Source: Corylus avellana (lineage: Eukaryota > Streptophyta > Magnoliopsida > Fagales > Betulaceae). From it: 64,000 nt of DNA. Positions 9,842 through 21,395 of the stretch are shown here, in pieces. The stretch spans positions 14,077,134-14,141,133 of the forward strand of contig NC_081542.1 in assembly GCF_901000735.1 (NCBI RefSeq). Direction: 5' to 3'. A model generated the notes under the pieces. The model was not told the DNA's origin. It did not search any database and worked only from the letters and a program-made list of their open reading frames with translations. How positions within the stretch are numbered: the first letter of the stretch is position 1; each line of letters opens with the position of its first letter. The translations under genes were made by a program, and so were the position numbers.

Positions 9842-12009
9842 GTCTTTCACTTTTAAAAACCATTTAACTAGCTCTTTCAAACAAAAAACCATTTTACTCA
9901 TGTCAACATGTCAATATACAGCAATTATTTGGTTGAAATAGAGGAGGTAAATGAATAGTACATTTGAACAGAATTATTTGGATGATTTTCCAGGAATTAA
10001 AAATGATGATTGGGACTTTAAAAAAAAGACACTGATGATTGAGTATGGTTTCCAGCTCATATATATTATTCAAATTCAGGGTGATTTTGCGCATGATATC
10101 TAACTAGTAACCACAATATATTCCCTCTTAACGTATCACAATGAATTCTTTTGAAGCTCAACATTATCTCTTACCAGAAATCTTTTCGATCAATTCTGAA
10201 TCGCTTTCGTCTTTAGACATTTCATCACCTGCTCACATCATGGAAAAGATGCCTCTTTATCTTTGTTCTGTTTGGTGACCACGTGAAAGTTGTGTAATGT
10301 AAAAGATATTCATGTCATTTTCAAGCATCCGCATATCGCCACATACCTGCAGCCAAGAAAAAGCTCAAAATGTAAATGTGTCGGAACAATTTGCATAACT
10401 GGCTCAAGATAAAGCAAAGGGCCAATTTCAATTACAATACAAGCCAGTAATCTCAACTCAGATGAATTTCAATGGCATATGATGCTGCAGGTGCATGCAG
10501 GCATCTATGCATACGAGCTTTTCTTTTCTCTTTTCTCTTCCACACGTAATTCACTTTTCCAATATTTTCTTGTCAATTTGTGTGAAATGAGCACCCTTTG
10601 GGTCCCTCGCATAAAACTTGATTTAAAGTTTGTGCCAGTCGTGGTTTTGCCTCATCTAATCAAAGAAACTTTCTCCTATTTTACTCATGGTCCTTATAAA
10701 ATAAACAGCCTGGGTATACTGCTTCACTTAGAAAGCAATCTATAAATTATCAAAGAAGTTGACCTCAACATATCTTCGATATCATAGAAAATTTAGTTTA
10801 TGATCACCATGAAGCACAGAATTTTGGATAATACAACCAATGTTAGTACACAAATGGAAATGAATTTATCACTACGAGCCTTAAAACTAACATTATTCGG
10901 ACAGAGCTGGTAATTCAAATTTTTAGCTGGGTGCACAATATGACAGCAAATCTTTCTAATGTCAATCTCACTTGAGAAACCAAACCACAATCTACAGGGT
11001 ATCTATGCATTTTTGGAAACTTCCACAGATCCAAAAAAACAAACCACCCCTTCTGTTTGACTGTCAATGGGGAAAACGGGTTTTGACACAAGATCAACAG
11101 CAAAATTGTTTTTTTGATAAGTAGATCAACAGCAAAATTGTGATTTTATTTAAGTCCAATATTTGGTTACAGAAGTTGACCACAGTCACATCATTAACCT
11201 CTTAAGGTTTTTAAATTTGCACATTGCAGATAACCATCCTAGACTAGCTCCTTTCACCCCAACGTGTCAACAAGGATGTGTCTCAACACTATAGCTTTCC
11301 TCACAGTTGGAAGACTCGATGTTCTGTTAAAAAATTGGGATTCTGTACATTTTTCAATTGAATTCTATGGATAAGCGTTTTTCATAGCAAAAATTATTAT
11401 GCAGGCCAAAGATATGAGGCATCCCAAATTCCCAGCTAAGTTAACTCAATCCAAATGAGTTCCCGCTGTGCACCAAATCATCCATTCAACACCTTGCTAT
11501 CGCATTAGCAAGCTCAGTAAAACACTATTCTCAGCCACCACCAAACTGGGTTCAGTTCAAACTAGATGCAAATTACCACTAGTCACCACTAGGCTCTTTC
11601 ATTATAATAAAAGAATATAACATATAAAGGAAATTCAGTCCCCAAAAAATCATCTGGGCGTCCATGGGAGCTGCAATTTTGGGCTCATAAGGTACATTTT
11701 CAAACCGTAGAAAGACCAAATTAGGTCCTTAGCTTTCTCAGGGACCATAAGCTCATCAAGGCCCAACTTTCCAGATCAGTTTGGATATTGTTCACACTGC
11801 TTTTGGCAGATTCTAAGAAGACCCTATCGCCCAAACTAGAGTTTTTCTAGTCTATTGGGCATTCGACTTGGAATGTGCTAGGATTATCACTTCATGCCCC
11901 ACCCTATTGGGGAGCAGCCTTAGGAATCATCTTATTTCCCTGTTTGAGTACAATCATTGTGGTATGTTTACGTATTTTGAGCTATAGAATACACAAGCAT
12001 ACACCGAAA

Positions 12010-12590
12010 AACAAAAATGTATGAGAAACTTAAAGAACAATAACAACAAGAAGAAGTATAGGAGTTTGGCGGGTGTGCGGAAGTCTCTCATCATTGTCAT
12101 AGATTGTTATTGTATTATGGATAAAAAGAGTGGGGAAACCCCGGATCATCTTCTTCTTCAGTGTGATGCCGCAAGGGAGCTGGGGATTATGGTTTTTCAG
12201 TTGTTTGGGGTTGAGTGGGTTATGCCTATAGATGGGTAGTGGATCTTTCCGCGAGTTGCAAAAGAAGGGTCGGCCAAAATTATATCAATTTTGTTTGGAA
12301 TGCAATTCCTTCCTTTTTAATGTGATGCATTTGGATAGAAAGGAAGGCTCGAAGATTCAAGGATCATGAGAGAACAAGCTCAGATCTACAAACTTGTTTT
12401 CAACCATCCCTATTTGAGTGGATTTCTACTCCACCCTTCTTCATGTATCTAGCTATGCATATTTTTGTTCTCTCTTTTCTCGTTCTTGATTTGTTGGGTG
12501 TTTTTTCTCATATATTTTTTGTGTACTTAGGTTGCGCCCCTTGCACTCTTAATGAATTTCCTTTACTTATCAAATAATAATAATAATGTA
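12010..12590 (+). mobile_element. L1-type LINE 3' fragment (inverted relative of 1690-2250)
   Basis: The plus strand encodes the zf-RVT peptide 'KSGETPDHLLLQC' ending 'FGVEWVMP' at 12021-12239. A 3' UTR follows, ending 'ccttgcactcttaatgaatt' and 'tttacttatcaaa' near 12570. One extra Lys codon in an AAG tract distinguishes it from the first-contig copy. Confidence 0.75.
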
Positions 12591-13597
12591 GCAGAAAATT
12601 AAAGGATAGTATACAAAAGATCAATGATTCAAATTAAAAAATATCGTTCATCCAGTAAATGGGATCATCCAACTAGGTGGAAATTTAGTTCAGAGCAGTG
12701 GAAATGAAGAGGCCAACATATTACAGATGAGTTATCATGGCTGAAAACTTGAAGCGCTCACATCCAAAGTATTAATACCAATAAAAGTTGCACTTCCACA
12801 AAAAAGAAAAAAATAATAAAAAACGTACCAATAATATTTGAAACCAAAAACTCATCAAGCTTACGAATGCACCCAAAGAAAGTAAATTAGCAACACCAAA
12901 TTTCAGGTCACCGATGGTTAAGTCAAGCAGCTGCATACATCGAATCAAAGAAAAAAAGAAGTAACTGCATATATAAAGATAAAGAAGCAAACACAAGTTA
13001 TATACAGAAGGTTTCAAGATTCAAGAATGCAACCTATTTCTCTATCTTTTCTGAGGAAGACTTGTTATGAGAAATCAAAGTGTTAAGGAGCCCATCTATT
13101 TTATGCCTTATAATTTACATAATGCAGCTTGAATAGAAGGTGCATTTGCTTGATGGATAGCGCCTTTCGGCCCAGAGTCTTGAGCATATAGCATCAATCA
13201 CATATTCGCGTTAGGTGCCTCAAGCTAAAAGCATTCTTATAATATAAAATATCTTTGAAGTCAATCAAAGATATTCATTAACATCAAAAAGATTTTAGAC
13301 AGAAACTGAAGCCATCAAAAATACCTATGATCTTTATGACAACGAGATCCCTATTTTACTTATTTCTTGGGGGTGTAGGAGATGAGTAGTAAAATATAAT
13401 CGACTACGTGAGTCAGGTATTCTGTTTGAAATAAATAATTAATGACATGGATCAATATTAGAAATCATTGTCTAGGAAAACACATATCCAGGTGAAAACA
13501 AAACAAGATGATGCATATGCTTTATCTAATAAGTACGAAATGTTAAACTGGCATTGAATTAAAAGTCAAGAACCTTAAGTTGGAAGTCAAAATGTTA

Positions 13598-14806
13598 CTA
13601 CTGTTTAGCACCACGTGCATTCTCAGATTGACTTCCAACCTCCATAAGATCCATCTTACCCCGATACACATTCAACAGTTCAGGAACATCGTCTTGAAAT
13701 TTGATCAAAAACTTCTCCACAAAGCACTTCTCACTAGGTAGTATGAAAGATCCTGAGGACAAATCATTCTTGACCAAACCCTTCGCTTGTAAAATCTGAA
13801 TAACTGAAAACCTAGGCATTATCCTCTTCTCCAAGCTGAAAAATAGAACTACAGGATTAATAGCAATATTAGCAGATGGCCAACCCATTTTGTTCACAAG
13901 GAAGTCCATTGCTTTCGTGATCTTCCCATCCGATAAAAGCATACAATTTGGATGCCTTTTAAATGCTGAGAGGGCCATGTCCTCTGACCAACCCCACCTC
14001 TTATAAAGCTCCAACTTAGACTCCAACTTTGGTTTACTCATCTTCAATAATACTTGGATTGCCAGGACAAACACCGTTTTCAAGGGATTGAATCCCATTT
14101 CCATAACCTGTTGGACAGCCTCAACAAACCTAGTATGCTTAGCGAACGCTTCAGAAGGATAATTACTTACCAAGAAAGAAATGGTAGATTGAGGCAATCC
14201 AAGTTGTCTCAAATGTGCAATGTTAGGAGTCATATTATTTGTCACATTATACAGAAAAGACCGTGGTGCGCGCTTCAAAGTTGCAAGGACTTTCTCGTCG
14301 ACAAGAAGTACAGTCTTGAGGAAATCATAGGAGGGGATTAGTTGTTTCTGTAAGCTTCTTGCTAACAACAATGGGTTTGAAGAGAGAATCTCAGAGAGGT
14401 CAGAGCTCGAAACCCCCACAGAACGGAAAAACTCAATCTTGGGCAAAAGGGTCTTCTCAGGATCAGATAAAAGAAACAGTGGGCGTACCCTGACAATTTT
14501 GGAGATCTGGGTATTGGTGAATCCATTCTCTTTGAGAAGATTAAGCACTGAGTCTGGTCTTTTTGGGTTCTCAAAGTTCATACTCTGGGATGCTAAAATA
14601 GCAGATTTTGGGGATAACCCACATGAGTTTATGAGGTAAGACACCGTAAAAGAATGTTTTTCTTCTTGCTGTTTTTCGCTAGATTGACATAACCCTATCG
14701 ATGTGAATGATTTTAGAATAAAGAAAGCATTTTGCTGAAAAAACCCCAGTTGGGTCCTGCTACTTTTGAGTAATAGAAGCTGTCTTGAACAGAGAAGAGC
14801 AAACAT
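13598..14806 (-). CDS. mTERF: mTERF family protein, complete, 402 aa
   Basis: Start is the ATG at 14806 ('MFALLCSRQ'). The frame is open 18 codons further upstream, but only to a TTG, and the paralogue at 31752 begins at the same MFALL. Residues 1-45 (Ser/Arg/Leu/Phe-rich, no acidic residues before about 44) look like a mitochondrial presequence. From about 55, helical mTERF repeats follow: 'LINSCGLSPKSAILAS' (58-73), 'LLKENGFTNTQISKIV' (90-105), 'PEKTLLPKIEFFRSVGV' (116-132). The C-terminal half equals that of mTERF-A at the window start. The first 137 codons and 1.6 kb upstream are identical to mTERF-D, then the two diverge abruptly. Family role: organellar nucleic-acid-binding factor. Tandem mTERF arrays are known in Arabidopsis. 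The frame is intact. Confidence 0.93.
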   Translation of the reverse strand: MFALLCSRQLLLLKSSRTQLGFFQQNAFFILKSFTSIGLCQSSEKQQEEKHSFTVSYLINSCGLSPKSAILASQSMNFENPKRPDSVLNLLKENGFTNTQISKIVRVRPLFLLSDPEKTLLPKIEFFRSVGVSSSDLSEILSSNPLLLARSLQKQLIPSYDFLKTVLLVDEKVLATLKRAPRSFLYNVTNNMTPNIAHLRQLGLPQSTISFLVSNYPSEAFAKHTRFVEAVQQVMEMGFNPLKTVFVLAIQVLLKMSKPKLESKLELYKRWGWSEDMALSAFKRHPNCMLLSDGKITKAMDFLVNKMGWPSANIAINPVVLFFSLEKRIMPRFSVIQILQAKGLVKNDLSSGSFILPSEKCFVEKFLIKFQDDVPELLNVYRGKMDLMEVGSQSENARGAKQ

Positions 14807-16302
14807 TGTTGACTCACCGAGTTTGTCCGATTCAGTCTCAGGCCACTTCTTGTTTATCAAGAAATCCTCTCGAGGATTGGACTGGCATTAAGCCGGACAT
14901 GTCAAAATTCCATCCGGGAATGGCGGCCTCTGAGCTATTCTTCCTGTTCTTCAGAATCTAAGAAGAAATTAACAGAGGCTTTAAGGGGAAGTGAGGCATC
15001 TGCCGCGAATGAAGGTCGCGCCGTTTCCATGTTTGAGCGGATATGCAGTTGTGCGTGTCAGACAGCATGTCGTACATGTAAGTAGCCATTGAGACGAAAA
15101 GTTTCGACGTTTACTGGTTCATAATTGGTCTTAACAAACAGCTTATTTCACCACCGCGCGTATGACATTACGAAGAAAGGTATTGCAGCGACATATCTTG
15201 TCTTTAGAGATCCAAAATGTTAAATCCGTCTGCAAATTGGTGACGAAATAAATTTATAAGTTCCCAAAATATACTACGGGAGATGCCTTCAAGATAAACA
15301 TATGGGGACAAATTTCTACTTGGAATACCATTTGTAGTGATATATATTCTTTGTTTGGGTGTGACGTTGTCTTGCCTTCACAAGCCATATATCGCGACAT
15401 TTATCCAATGATACGCAAATCTAAACAAAAGTCCAATAAGTATAGACTGAAAATCCATCCATTTGACAAACTAGTTCTAACTCGGCTTAAGCTTAACACG
15501 AGTGCTCAAGCTTGAGCTTATATCGAACTAAAGCTCTTAAAAATAAAAAATAAAATAAAATACAAAAAAATACAAATTGGAAAAGAAGATAGAAAAAAAA
15601 TCTAAAGTGTGCATTCTCGTGTTCTTCTATGTCGCTTTAGCTTTACCACACTCAGGTGCTTCGACATTGTCAACATTATCACTAGGGGTGTACATTGCCC
15701 TAAAATAGTGATTATTGCCTTATAACTGTCTCTGCCTTCTCTATCGCCTTAGGTAGTTAGCGTTTTTGAGAAACTGCACCACCCATCTAGGGCAGGCCAT
15801 TACCGATCATCTTCACCATCTATTAGTATTTTTGCTCAAACTGCACCGCGGTCACCGCTTGTCCGAGAAGCCATACGAACGGTAGAAATGAAATTTCCAC
15901 ACATTAAATTGAATGACTAATACGAAGAAGAAGAAAAAAAAAAAAAAGGAAAAAGTTCACGTACTCTTTTCAAATTATCACCAAACTACCAACTGTATCA
16001 ATGTCCCTCATAATGACAAAAATGTCTTTCATAAAATTATAAAAAATAAAACTAGAAGAAAAAAAAATGTATATGCCATTTCTATCCTAATAAAAATTAT
16101 GATGCTTCGACCACCCCAACTATGATGCTCTTACTACAACTAAGAGTATACCATTTCTAACCTTAAAAAAAAAAAGGTGTAAAGGCAGCATCAAAAGTCT
16201 TTAATTTCCTTTATATAAAATGTCAAAGAAATTTGACCCAAATATATACCAAGATGCCATGCAAAGGTGCATTACCCTTTGGCTAAATAAGGCCAACTCC
16301 TT

Positions 16303-16336
<34 letters not shown>

Positions 16337-16509
16337 ATTTAGTTTTTTTAATTTTATGATTTAAAATAAATAAAAATAAAAAATAAAAAAATTGAAGTGT
16401 AATTTTGTCTTTAAGAGGGATATTGACATTTTTTGGTAGTTTAAGGGAAATATTAATACAATTGGTAATTTGGAGAAAAAATAATCTAAAAGATTCATCT
16501 AATCCTTCA
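14807..16509 (-). promoter_or_regulatory. 5' flank of the minus-strand mTERF
   Basis: This is the upstream region of the gene, matching 35964-37666 upstream of mTERF-D base for base as far as can be read. Near the gene it holds the conserved 5' block shared by all copies ('caggaagaatagctcagagg' and 'tggaattttgacatgt', read on the minus strand, 14880-14960). Farther out is a MITE-like repeat (15900-16509). No gene is seen. The plus-strand frame at 15913-16125 is low-complexity. Confidence 0.65.
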
Positions 16510-16609
16510 NNNNNNNNNNNNNNNNNNNNNNNNNNNNNNNNNNNNNNNNNNNNNNNNNNNNNNNNNNNNNNNNNNNNNNNNNNNNNNNNNNNNNNNNNNN
16601 NNNNNNNNN
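16510..16609. other. Assembly gap of exactly 100 N
   Basis: Left edge sequence 'gaatcttttag' (inverted) continues at 35964. Right edge sequence repeats 7832 onward. Both sides therefore duplicate sequence elsewhere in the window. Confidence 0.97.
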
Positions 16610-17483
16610 TATTAAAACTTTTGTTCTGTCTCGTGAGCTGCATATTTCATTTTTCATTTTTCAAAATCAACAAGAATGTCTCTATGAGCCTTTTTTTCTC
16701 CCCCTATCCTCTTTCTTAGAAAACCATTAGAAGAATATTGTGAATTCTCATGTATTTTCTTCGTGAAGCATCTGCAAAAGCATTAAAGGTGAAAAAGGAT
16801 ACAAATAGCAATCTACTCTATCACAGAGAGAGAGAGAGACACACACACACAAAGACCTTAACCGAACACGTGTGTGATGCCAGGAATCGACCATGCATTT
16901 AATGTATTCTAGTTCTAGCAAGCATCCTAGAGTAAGAAGTCCGAGGGTAAGGAAAATCCGTCAAAGTAAGTAAATGCTTACGGAACAATTTTATTTCATT
17001 ATGCAATATGTGGATAAACTGAGCATACTTTGATTTCCTTTTTCAATAAAGAAATTATGTCATGAGCCTTATGATTTTATCAAATGCTTATAAATTCTTC
17101 AATTGATTATTTGTTTATCATTTGGTTTATAATAATTGAGCATATGGTGTGCATCGTCATCAAAAGATGGCAGAAGCGTGTATATATATATATATATATG
17201 AGCTTGACACCTTGGATCTAATGATTGTTGTAATGTCCTGAAAATTTAAATAAATAAATAACTAAATTTTCGTGCGCCTCTCACAGACTTGTTTACCACT
17301 AACCCCACATAATTAATTAATAAAAATAATCAATCTTGGAGTTAAAGCATAATGTTTCACGGTAACTAGAAAAGACTACCCTAATTATCTATCAAAGTAA
17401 AAGAAATGCAGAACATGAAGGAATGTACAGTTATCTAAGCTACATTACAAAACCTCACTAACAAAACAACCTTATGAATACCA
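16610..17483. other. Direct repeat of 7832-8696
   Basis: Near-identical to the end of the first contig. Visible differences include a longer (TA)n at 17182-17200 and a few substitutions. No gene is present. It represents the overlap between the first and third contigs. Confidence 0.85.
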
Positions 17484-17715
17484 TTGAGGGTGGTGGTTCA
17501 ATGGCCCAAGGAAATTTCTAAGTGGTTAGGGGATGTACTAGGGCGTGGGTTCGAATCTTTACAATGGAGAATTCCCACACATACCTGATTAGTATTAGCT
17601 GCCTTGAATTTTTATTGATGGTCTAGTGGAGTTGGGTCAGGCTATGGCTCAGTCAGACTTGAGGAACTTGAGGGAGTCCCTCAGTCAGACTTGAAGGAGT
17701 CAAAAGAATAGCCCC
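17484..17715 (+). mobile_element. SINE-like repeat, second copy
   Basis: Counterpart of 8697-8930, with the B box in a more canonical state ('gggttcgaatct' near 17548). This copy differs from the first by more substitutions than the flanks do, possibly reflecting CpG decay of the repeat on one haplotype. Confidence 0.5.
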
Positions 17716-17894
17716 ATGGCCTCTAACTTCCATATAAAGGACACGATGAATATAAATACCCTCTTTAACTTCTATTCTCAACGTCTTATACAAGGAATTG
17801 AAGTAAGATGGGGTGATTTTTTTTTTTTTTTCAAGAAATCCCCAATGAAAAATACAACTATAACCTCAAAAAAAAAAACGAAAAAAAAAAACAA

Positions 17895-18240
17895 CCAACC
17901 TAGACTCGGTAAATAACATAGTGGAGAATAAAAGAAATATTTTATAGAGGTAATTGTATTTGCTTTGGTAAATATGCTCTTCAGGCATTGAACCGGCGGC
18001 AAGCAATGAACATGGAACATCCGTCATAGTGTTAAAATATGGGTACGTATATTTTCATAAAAACCAGTTATAGTAAGACCTAGCGAAATGCGTATGGGTT
18101 CAGAGAAAGGATCTCCGAATATTGGGTAGCCATCGTTAAATCAAGTAGAATACTTTATGAAATGTGTGGAGTAGCAGAAAATTTAGCTCGAAAGGCTATT
18201 TCAATAGCAATATCCAAAATTCCTATGCGAACTCAAATAC
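17895..18240 (+). pseudogene. rpl16: Chloroplast-derived rpl16 exon 2 (NUPT), longer copy
   Basis: Reads through the end of plastid L16: '...GKYALQAL', then after a deletion 'VRIF', '[13 protein letters not shown]', and in another frame '[20 protein letters not shown]' and '[10 protein letters not shown]' near 18235. Internal stops, a frameshift near 18120 and a ~30-bp deletion near 17990 show it is non-functional. Sequence after 18240 (to about 18430) is unassigned; the stretch was compared by eye with other plastid genes without a confident match. Confidence 0.82.
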
Positions 18241-19251
18241 TCAATTCATTACTCATTGAATGAAAAATTCAATAAGAGGCGCTTGTTGGCATTCCAGACT
18301 TCCTTCCTCCCTTTTGGGCCTATCCGAAATATAAGCCAGTACCTCTTGATCGTGAAGATTTGAATAGGACAAACCGCTTTGTGGTTATCTTTACTTCGGA
18401 ACAAAACAATTACAATTAGACTCGTGGCCAATTAGAATGTGTATTATTTCCTCCCTCCCCCTCTCTCTCTCTCTCCCCCCTTCCTTCCTGAGTGCCCTAG
18501 GTAGCCCTAGCCAACCAAATGGTTGTGAGGCCAGGTTAGCCTAAGGGACTGTGTTTATATAACCTAACCACCGTGTTTGCAAATCGTACATATTCAAATC
18601 GCTAAGAGAGCTTATTGCAAATTCGTATAACCAAATCAACTAATTTTCCTTTTTTTTTTTCAAAATCTCTTTAGTTGGAACAAATTTCCAGAAGGCATTA
18701 ACATTTTTTTTCAAAATGTTCCACAACGGCAACATTTCGTATTTCTAAAGACAAGAGATGTCGCTGCAATACTCTTCTTCGAAAATGTCGTACGTGTCGT
18801 AGCGGAAAATAAGGCGTTTGTTAAGACTACTTACGAACTAGTAACGTCGAAACTTTTCCTCTCATAAATTAGTGTTGGTTCTTGTGATTTACGCACAGCC
18901 GGACCATTACGACACGCTCTCTGACAAAGACAAACGACATACCGTTCAAACATGGAAACGGCGCGACCTTTCACCCCCCAGATGCCACACTTCTCCTGTT
19001 CTCCTTAACCCTCTCCCTTTCTCCATCATGGAGAATAGGGCTATTTCTTAAGAACCTGTTTTTAATTTTTGGAGTTTGAACTTGCGAGGGTTTCTTTTAA
19101 TTCTGAAGCACAGGAAGAATAGCTCAGAGGACGCCATTCCTGGATGGAATTTTGACATGTCCGGCTTAATGCCAGTCCCAACACTCGAGAGGATTTCTTG
19201 ATAAACAAGAAGTGGCCTGAGACTGAATCGGACAAACTCGGTGAGTCAACA
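18241..19251 (+). promoter_or_regulatory. Upstream region of mTERF-B
   Basis: Contains a (CT)n tract at 18456-18476 and, closer in, blocks shared with upstream regions of other mTERF copies: 'gacaagagatgtcgctgcaa' (18750), 'catggaaacggcgcgacctt' (18951) and 'ggaagaatagctcagagg' (19112). These are candidates for promoter and 5' UTR. A 124-bp part of it (19043-19166) is missing from the otherwise matching allele/copy at 25257. Confidence 0.55.
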
Positions 19252-20463
19252 ATGTTTGCTCTTTTCTGTTCAAGACAGGTTGTATTACTCAAAAGTAGGA
19301 GGACCCAACTGGGGGTTTTTCAGCAAAATGCTTTCTTTATTCTAAAATCATTCACATCGATAGGGTTATGTCAATCTAGCGAAAAACGACAAGAAGAAAA
19401 ACATTCTTTTACAGTGTCTTACCTCATAAACTCATGTGGGTTGTCCCCAAAATCTGCTATTTTAGCATCCCACAGTATGAACTTTGAGAACCCAGAGAGA
19501 CCAGACTCAGTGCTTAATCTTCTCAGAGAGAATGGATTCACCCCTACCCATATCTCCAAAATTATCAGGGTACAGCCACGGTTTCTTTTATCTGATCCTG
19601 AGAAGACCCTTTTGCCCAAGATTGAGTTTTTCCGTTCTTTGGGGGTTTCAAGCTCTGAACTCCCTGGGATCCTCTCTTCAAATCCAATGTTGTTAGCAAG
19701 AAGCTTAGAGAAACAACTAATCCCCTCCTATAATTTCCTCAAGAGTGTGGTTCTTGTCAACGAGAAAGTCGTTACAGCTTTGAAGCGCTCAGCACGGGCT
19801 TTTCAATTTAATGTGGCAACTAATATGGCTCCTAACGTTGCACTTTTGAGACGACTTGGAGTGCCTCAATCTACCATTTCTTTCTTGGTAAGTAATTATC
19901 CTTCTGAAGCGTTCACTAAGCATACTAGGTTTGTTGAGGCTGTCCGCCAGGTTATGGACATGGGATTCGATCCCTTGAAAACGGTGTTTGTTCGGGCAAT
20001 CCAAGTGTTGCTGAAGATGAGTAAACCAAGATTTGAGTCAAAATTGGAGTTTTATAAGAGGTGGGGTTGGTCAAAGGACATGGCCCTCTCTGCATTTAAA
20101 AGGAATCCAATGTGTATGATTTTATCAGAAGAGAAGATCACAAAAGTCATGGACTTCCTTGTGAATAAAATGGGTTGGCTATCAGCTAATATTGCTATAA
20201 ATCCTGCAGTTCTATTATTCAGCTTGGAGAAGAGGATTATGCCTAGGTTTTCAGTTATTCAGATTTTACTAGCCAAGGATTTGGTCAAGAATGATTTGTC
20301 CTTGTCGACTATATTATTGCCTAACGAGAGGAGGTTTTTGGAAAAGTTTGTGATCAAATTTCAGGAAGATATTCCTCAATTGTTGAATGTTTATCAGAGT
20401 AAGATGGATGTTCTGGAGATAGGGAGACAATCGGAGAACGTATGTGTGGCTGAACAGTTGTAA
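19252..20463 (+). CDS. mTERF: mTERF family protein, copy B, 403 aa
   Basis: Complete intronless frame starting at 'MFALFCSRQ' (the longer open frame starts with TTG and is not used) and ending 'VCVAEQL'. It has an N-terminal presequence-like region (1-45) and then successive mTERF helical motifs, such as 'LLRENGFTPTHISKII' and 'PEKTLLPKIEFFRSLGV', through a conserved 'RWGWSKDMALSAFKRNP' block to 'EKRIMPRFSVIQILLAKDLV'. It differs from copies A, C and D throughout, so it is a distinct paralogue. The frame at 25343-26554 differs from it at only two residues near the C-terminus. Likely an organelle-targeted nucleic-acid-binding protein; no specific target can be inferred. Confidence 0.93.
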   Translation: MFALFCSRQVVLLKSRRTQLGVFQQNAFFILKSFTSIGLCQSSEKRQEEKHSFTVSYLINSCGLSPKSAILASHSMNFENPERPDSVLNLLRENGFTPTHISKIIRVQPRFLLSDPEKTLLPKIEFFRSLGVSSSELPGILSSNPMLLARSLEKQLIPSYNFLKSVVLVNEKVVTALKRSARAFQFNVATNMAPNVALLRRLGVPQSTISFLVSNYPSEAFTKHTRFVEAVRQVMDMGFDPLKTVFVRAIQVLLKMSKPRFESKLEFYKRWGWSKDMALSAFKRNPMCMILSEEKITKVMDFLVNKMGWLSANIAINPAVLLFSLEKRIMPRFSVIQILLAKDLVKNDLSLSTILLPNERRFLEKFVIKFQEDIPQLLNVYQSKMDVLEIGRQSENVCVAEQL

Positions 20464-20940
20464 CATTTTGGCTTCCAACTTAATTTAATTCTTGAATTTT
20501 TACTCGTATAACATTTTATACTTGCTGCATAAAGCATTTGCATCATCTTGTATTGCTTTCACTTGGATATGTGATCTCCAAGACAGCTATCTCAAATACT
20601 GATCTGTGTTTCATCGTTTCTTAATTCTAAGTGGAAGACCTGACTCACATAGTCACATATTGGGACTTCAAGTAAAGAAGTAAAATAGGGGTCTCCTTGT
20701 TATGAAGGGCATGAGTATTTTTTATGGTTTTAGTTCCTGCTTACGATCTTTCTAGTATTGTTGGATAGCTCAACTCCAAAGTGATTTTATATGATAAGAT
20801 TGTCTTTAGCTTAAGGCACCTAATGTGATTGGTGCTATATGCTCAAGACACTGGGCTGAAGGCACTATGCATGTTGCAAATTCACCTTCTAGTCAATCTA
20901 CATTAGAGCAATTATGAGATTTGAACTTTATATAGAGAGA
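20464..20940. other. 3' tail of mTERF-B
   Basis: Shared 3' tail of the tandem unit: 'acattttggcttccaactta' follows the stop, and 'ctcaagacactgggctgaag' lies at about 20850. No gene seen. Confidence 0.6.
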
Positions 20941-20959
20941 CTGGTTTCATGACTCCCGT

Positions 20960-21395
20960 GTGTGGTGCAGACTGCTACTCTGTGGCTTCTCTGTTGCTTC
21001 TTTTGCTGTGCGCTGCTCACTAAAATAGGTAGGGATGGTTTGAGACCTCCTCCCCATCCACACCTCTGGCACTGTCTCCCTCGTTGGGTTCCCGTTGTCC
21101 TGTGAGAATGGATGGTTGGTCTGCTCGTGGGTATCTCTCTGAATGTTTTGCATTTTACTTAGTTGTGTTGGTTTTTGGGTTGTTCCTTGTGTTCGTCGTT
21201 TTGACTAGTGTTTTTCCATTTTTGGGTTGCTGGCCTTACATGGCTGTATGTTGTTGGCTAGCTGCTTCGCTGTGTCTTTCCCTCTTTGAGGAGGGCTGTA
21301 GGGACCTTCTTGTGGCAACAGTTTTCTCTCATATTTTTAAGTTTCTTTCAACAAAGCTTACTTATCCAAAAATAATAATTAAAATTGATATTTAA
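20960..21395 (+). mobile_element. LINE 3' UTR-type fragment
   Basis: The segment ends 'ggaccttcttgtggcaacag' to 'caacaaagcttacttatcca' plus A-rich bases, the terminus typical of plant L1 elements. Homologous pieces sit at the same relative place at 27050-27485, 33900-34320, 39360-39790 and 54910-55212, so the insertion predates the tandem duplications. The 103-residue hydrophobic frame at 21084-21395 is part of this repeat and is not conserved as a frame. Confidence 0.6.

Larger units (their letters stand above)
9493..13597. other. Inverted near-copy of 4768-669
   Basis: This contig reads as the reverse complement of the window start: 9493 pairs with about 4768 and 14265 pairs with base 1. 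The match is near-perfect, with scattered single-base and small indel differences, and includes the LINE, SINE and micro-LINE insertions. No independent gene is present. Open frames at 9903-10094, 10479-10745, 10793-11103 and 12772-13017 are the mirrored shadows of those in the first contig. Confidence 0.85.

Noticed and set aside
16272..16719. Open frames across the second N gap on both strands
   Set aside because: They exist only because N codons contain no stops.
18241..18431. Continuation of the plastid-derived sequence into another gene
   Set aside because: Compared by eye with the plastid genes that normally follow rpl16, without a convincing match, so it is left unassigned.
19198..19251. 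Longer mTERF N-terminus (INKKWPETESDKLGEST)
   Set aside because: The extension starts with TTG, not ATG, and is not available in copy C. The conserved MFAL ATG gives a proper presequence.
21084..21395. 103-residue hydrophobic frame, also at 27174-27485
   Set aside because: It lies in a LINE 3' region that recurs in every unit; the frame is not kept in the copies at 33900, 39400 or 54950.
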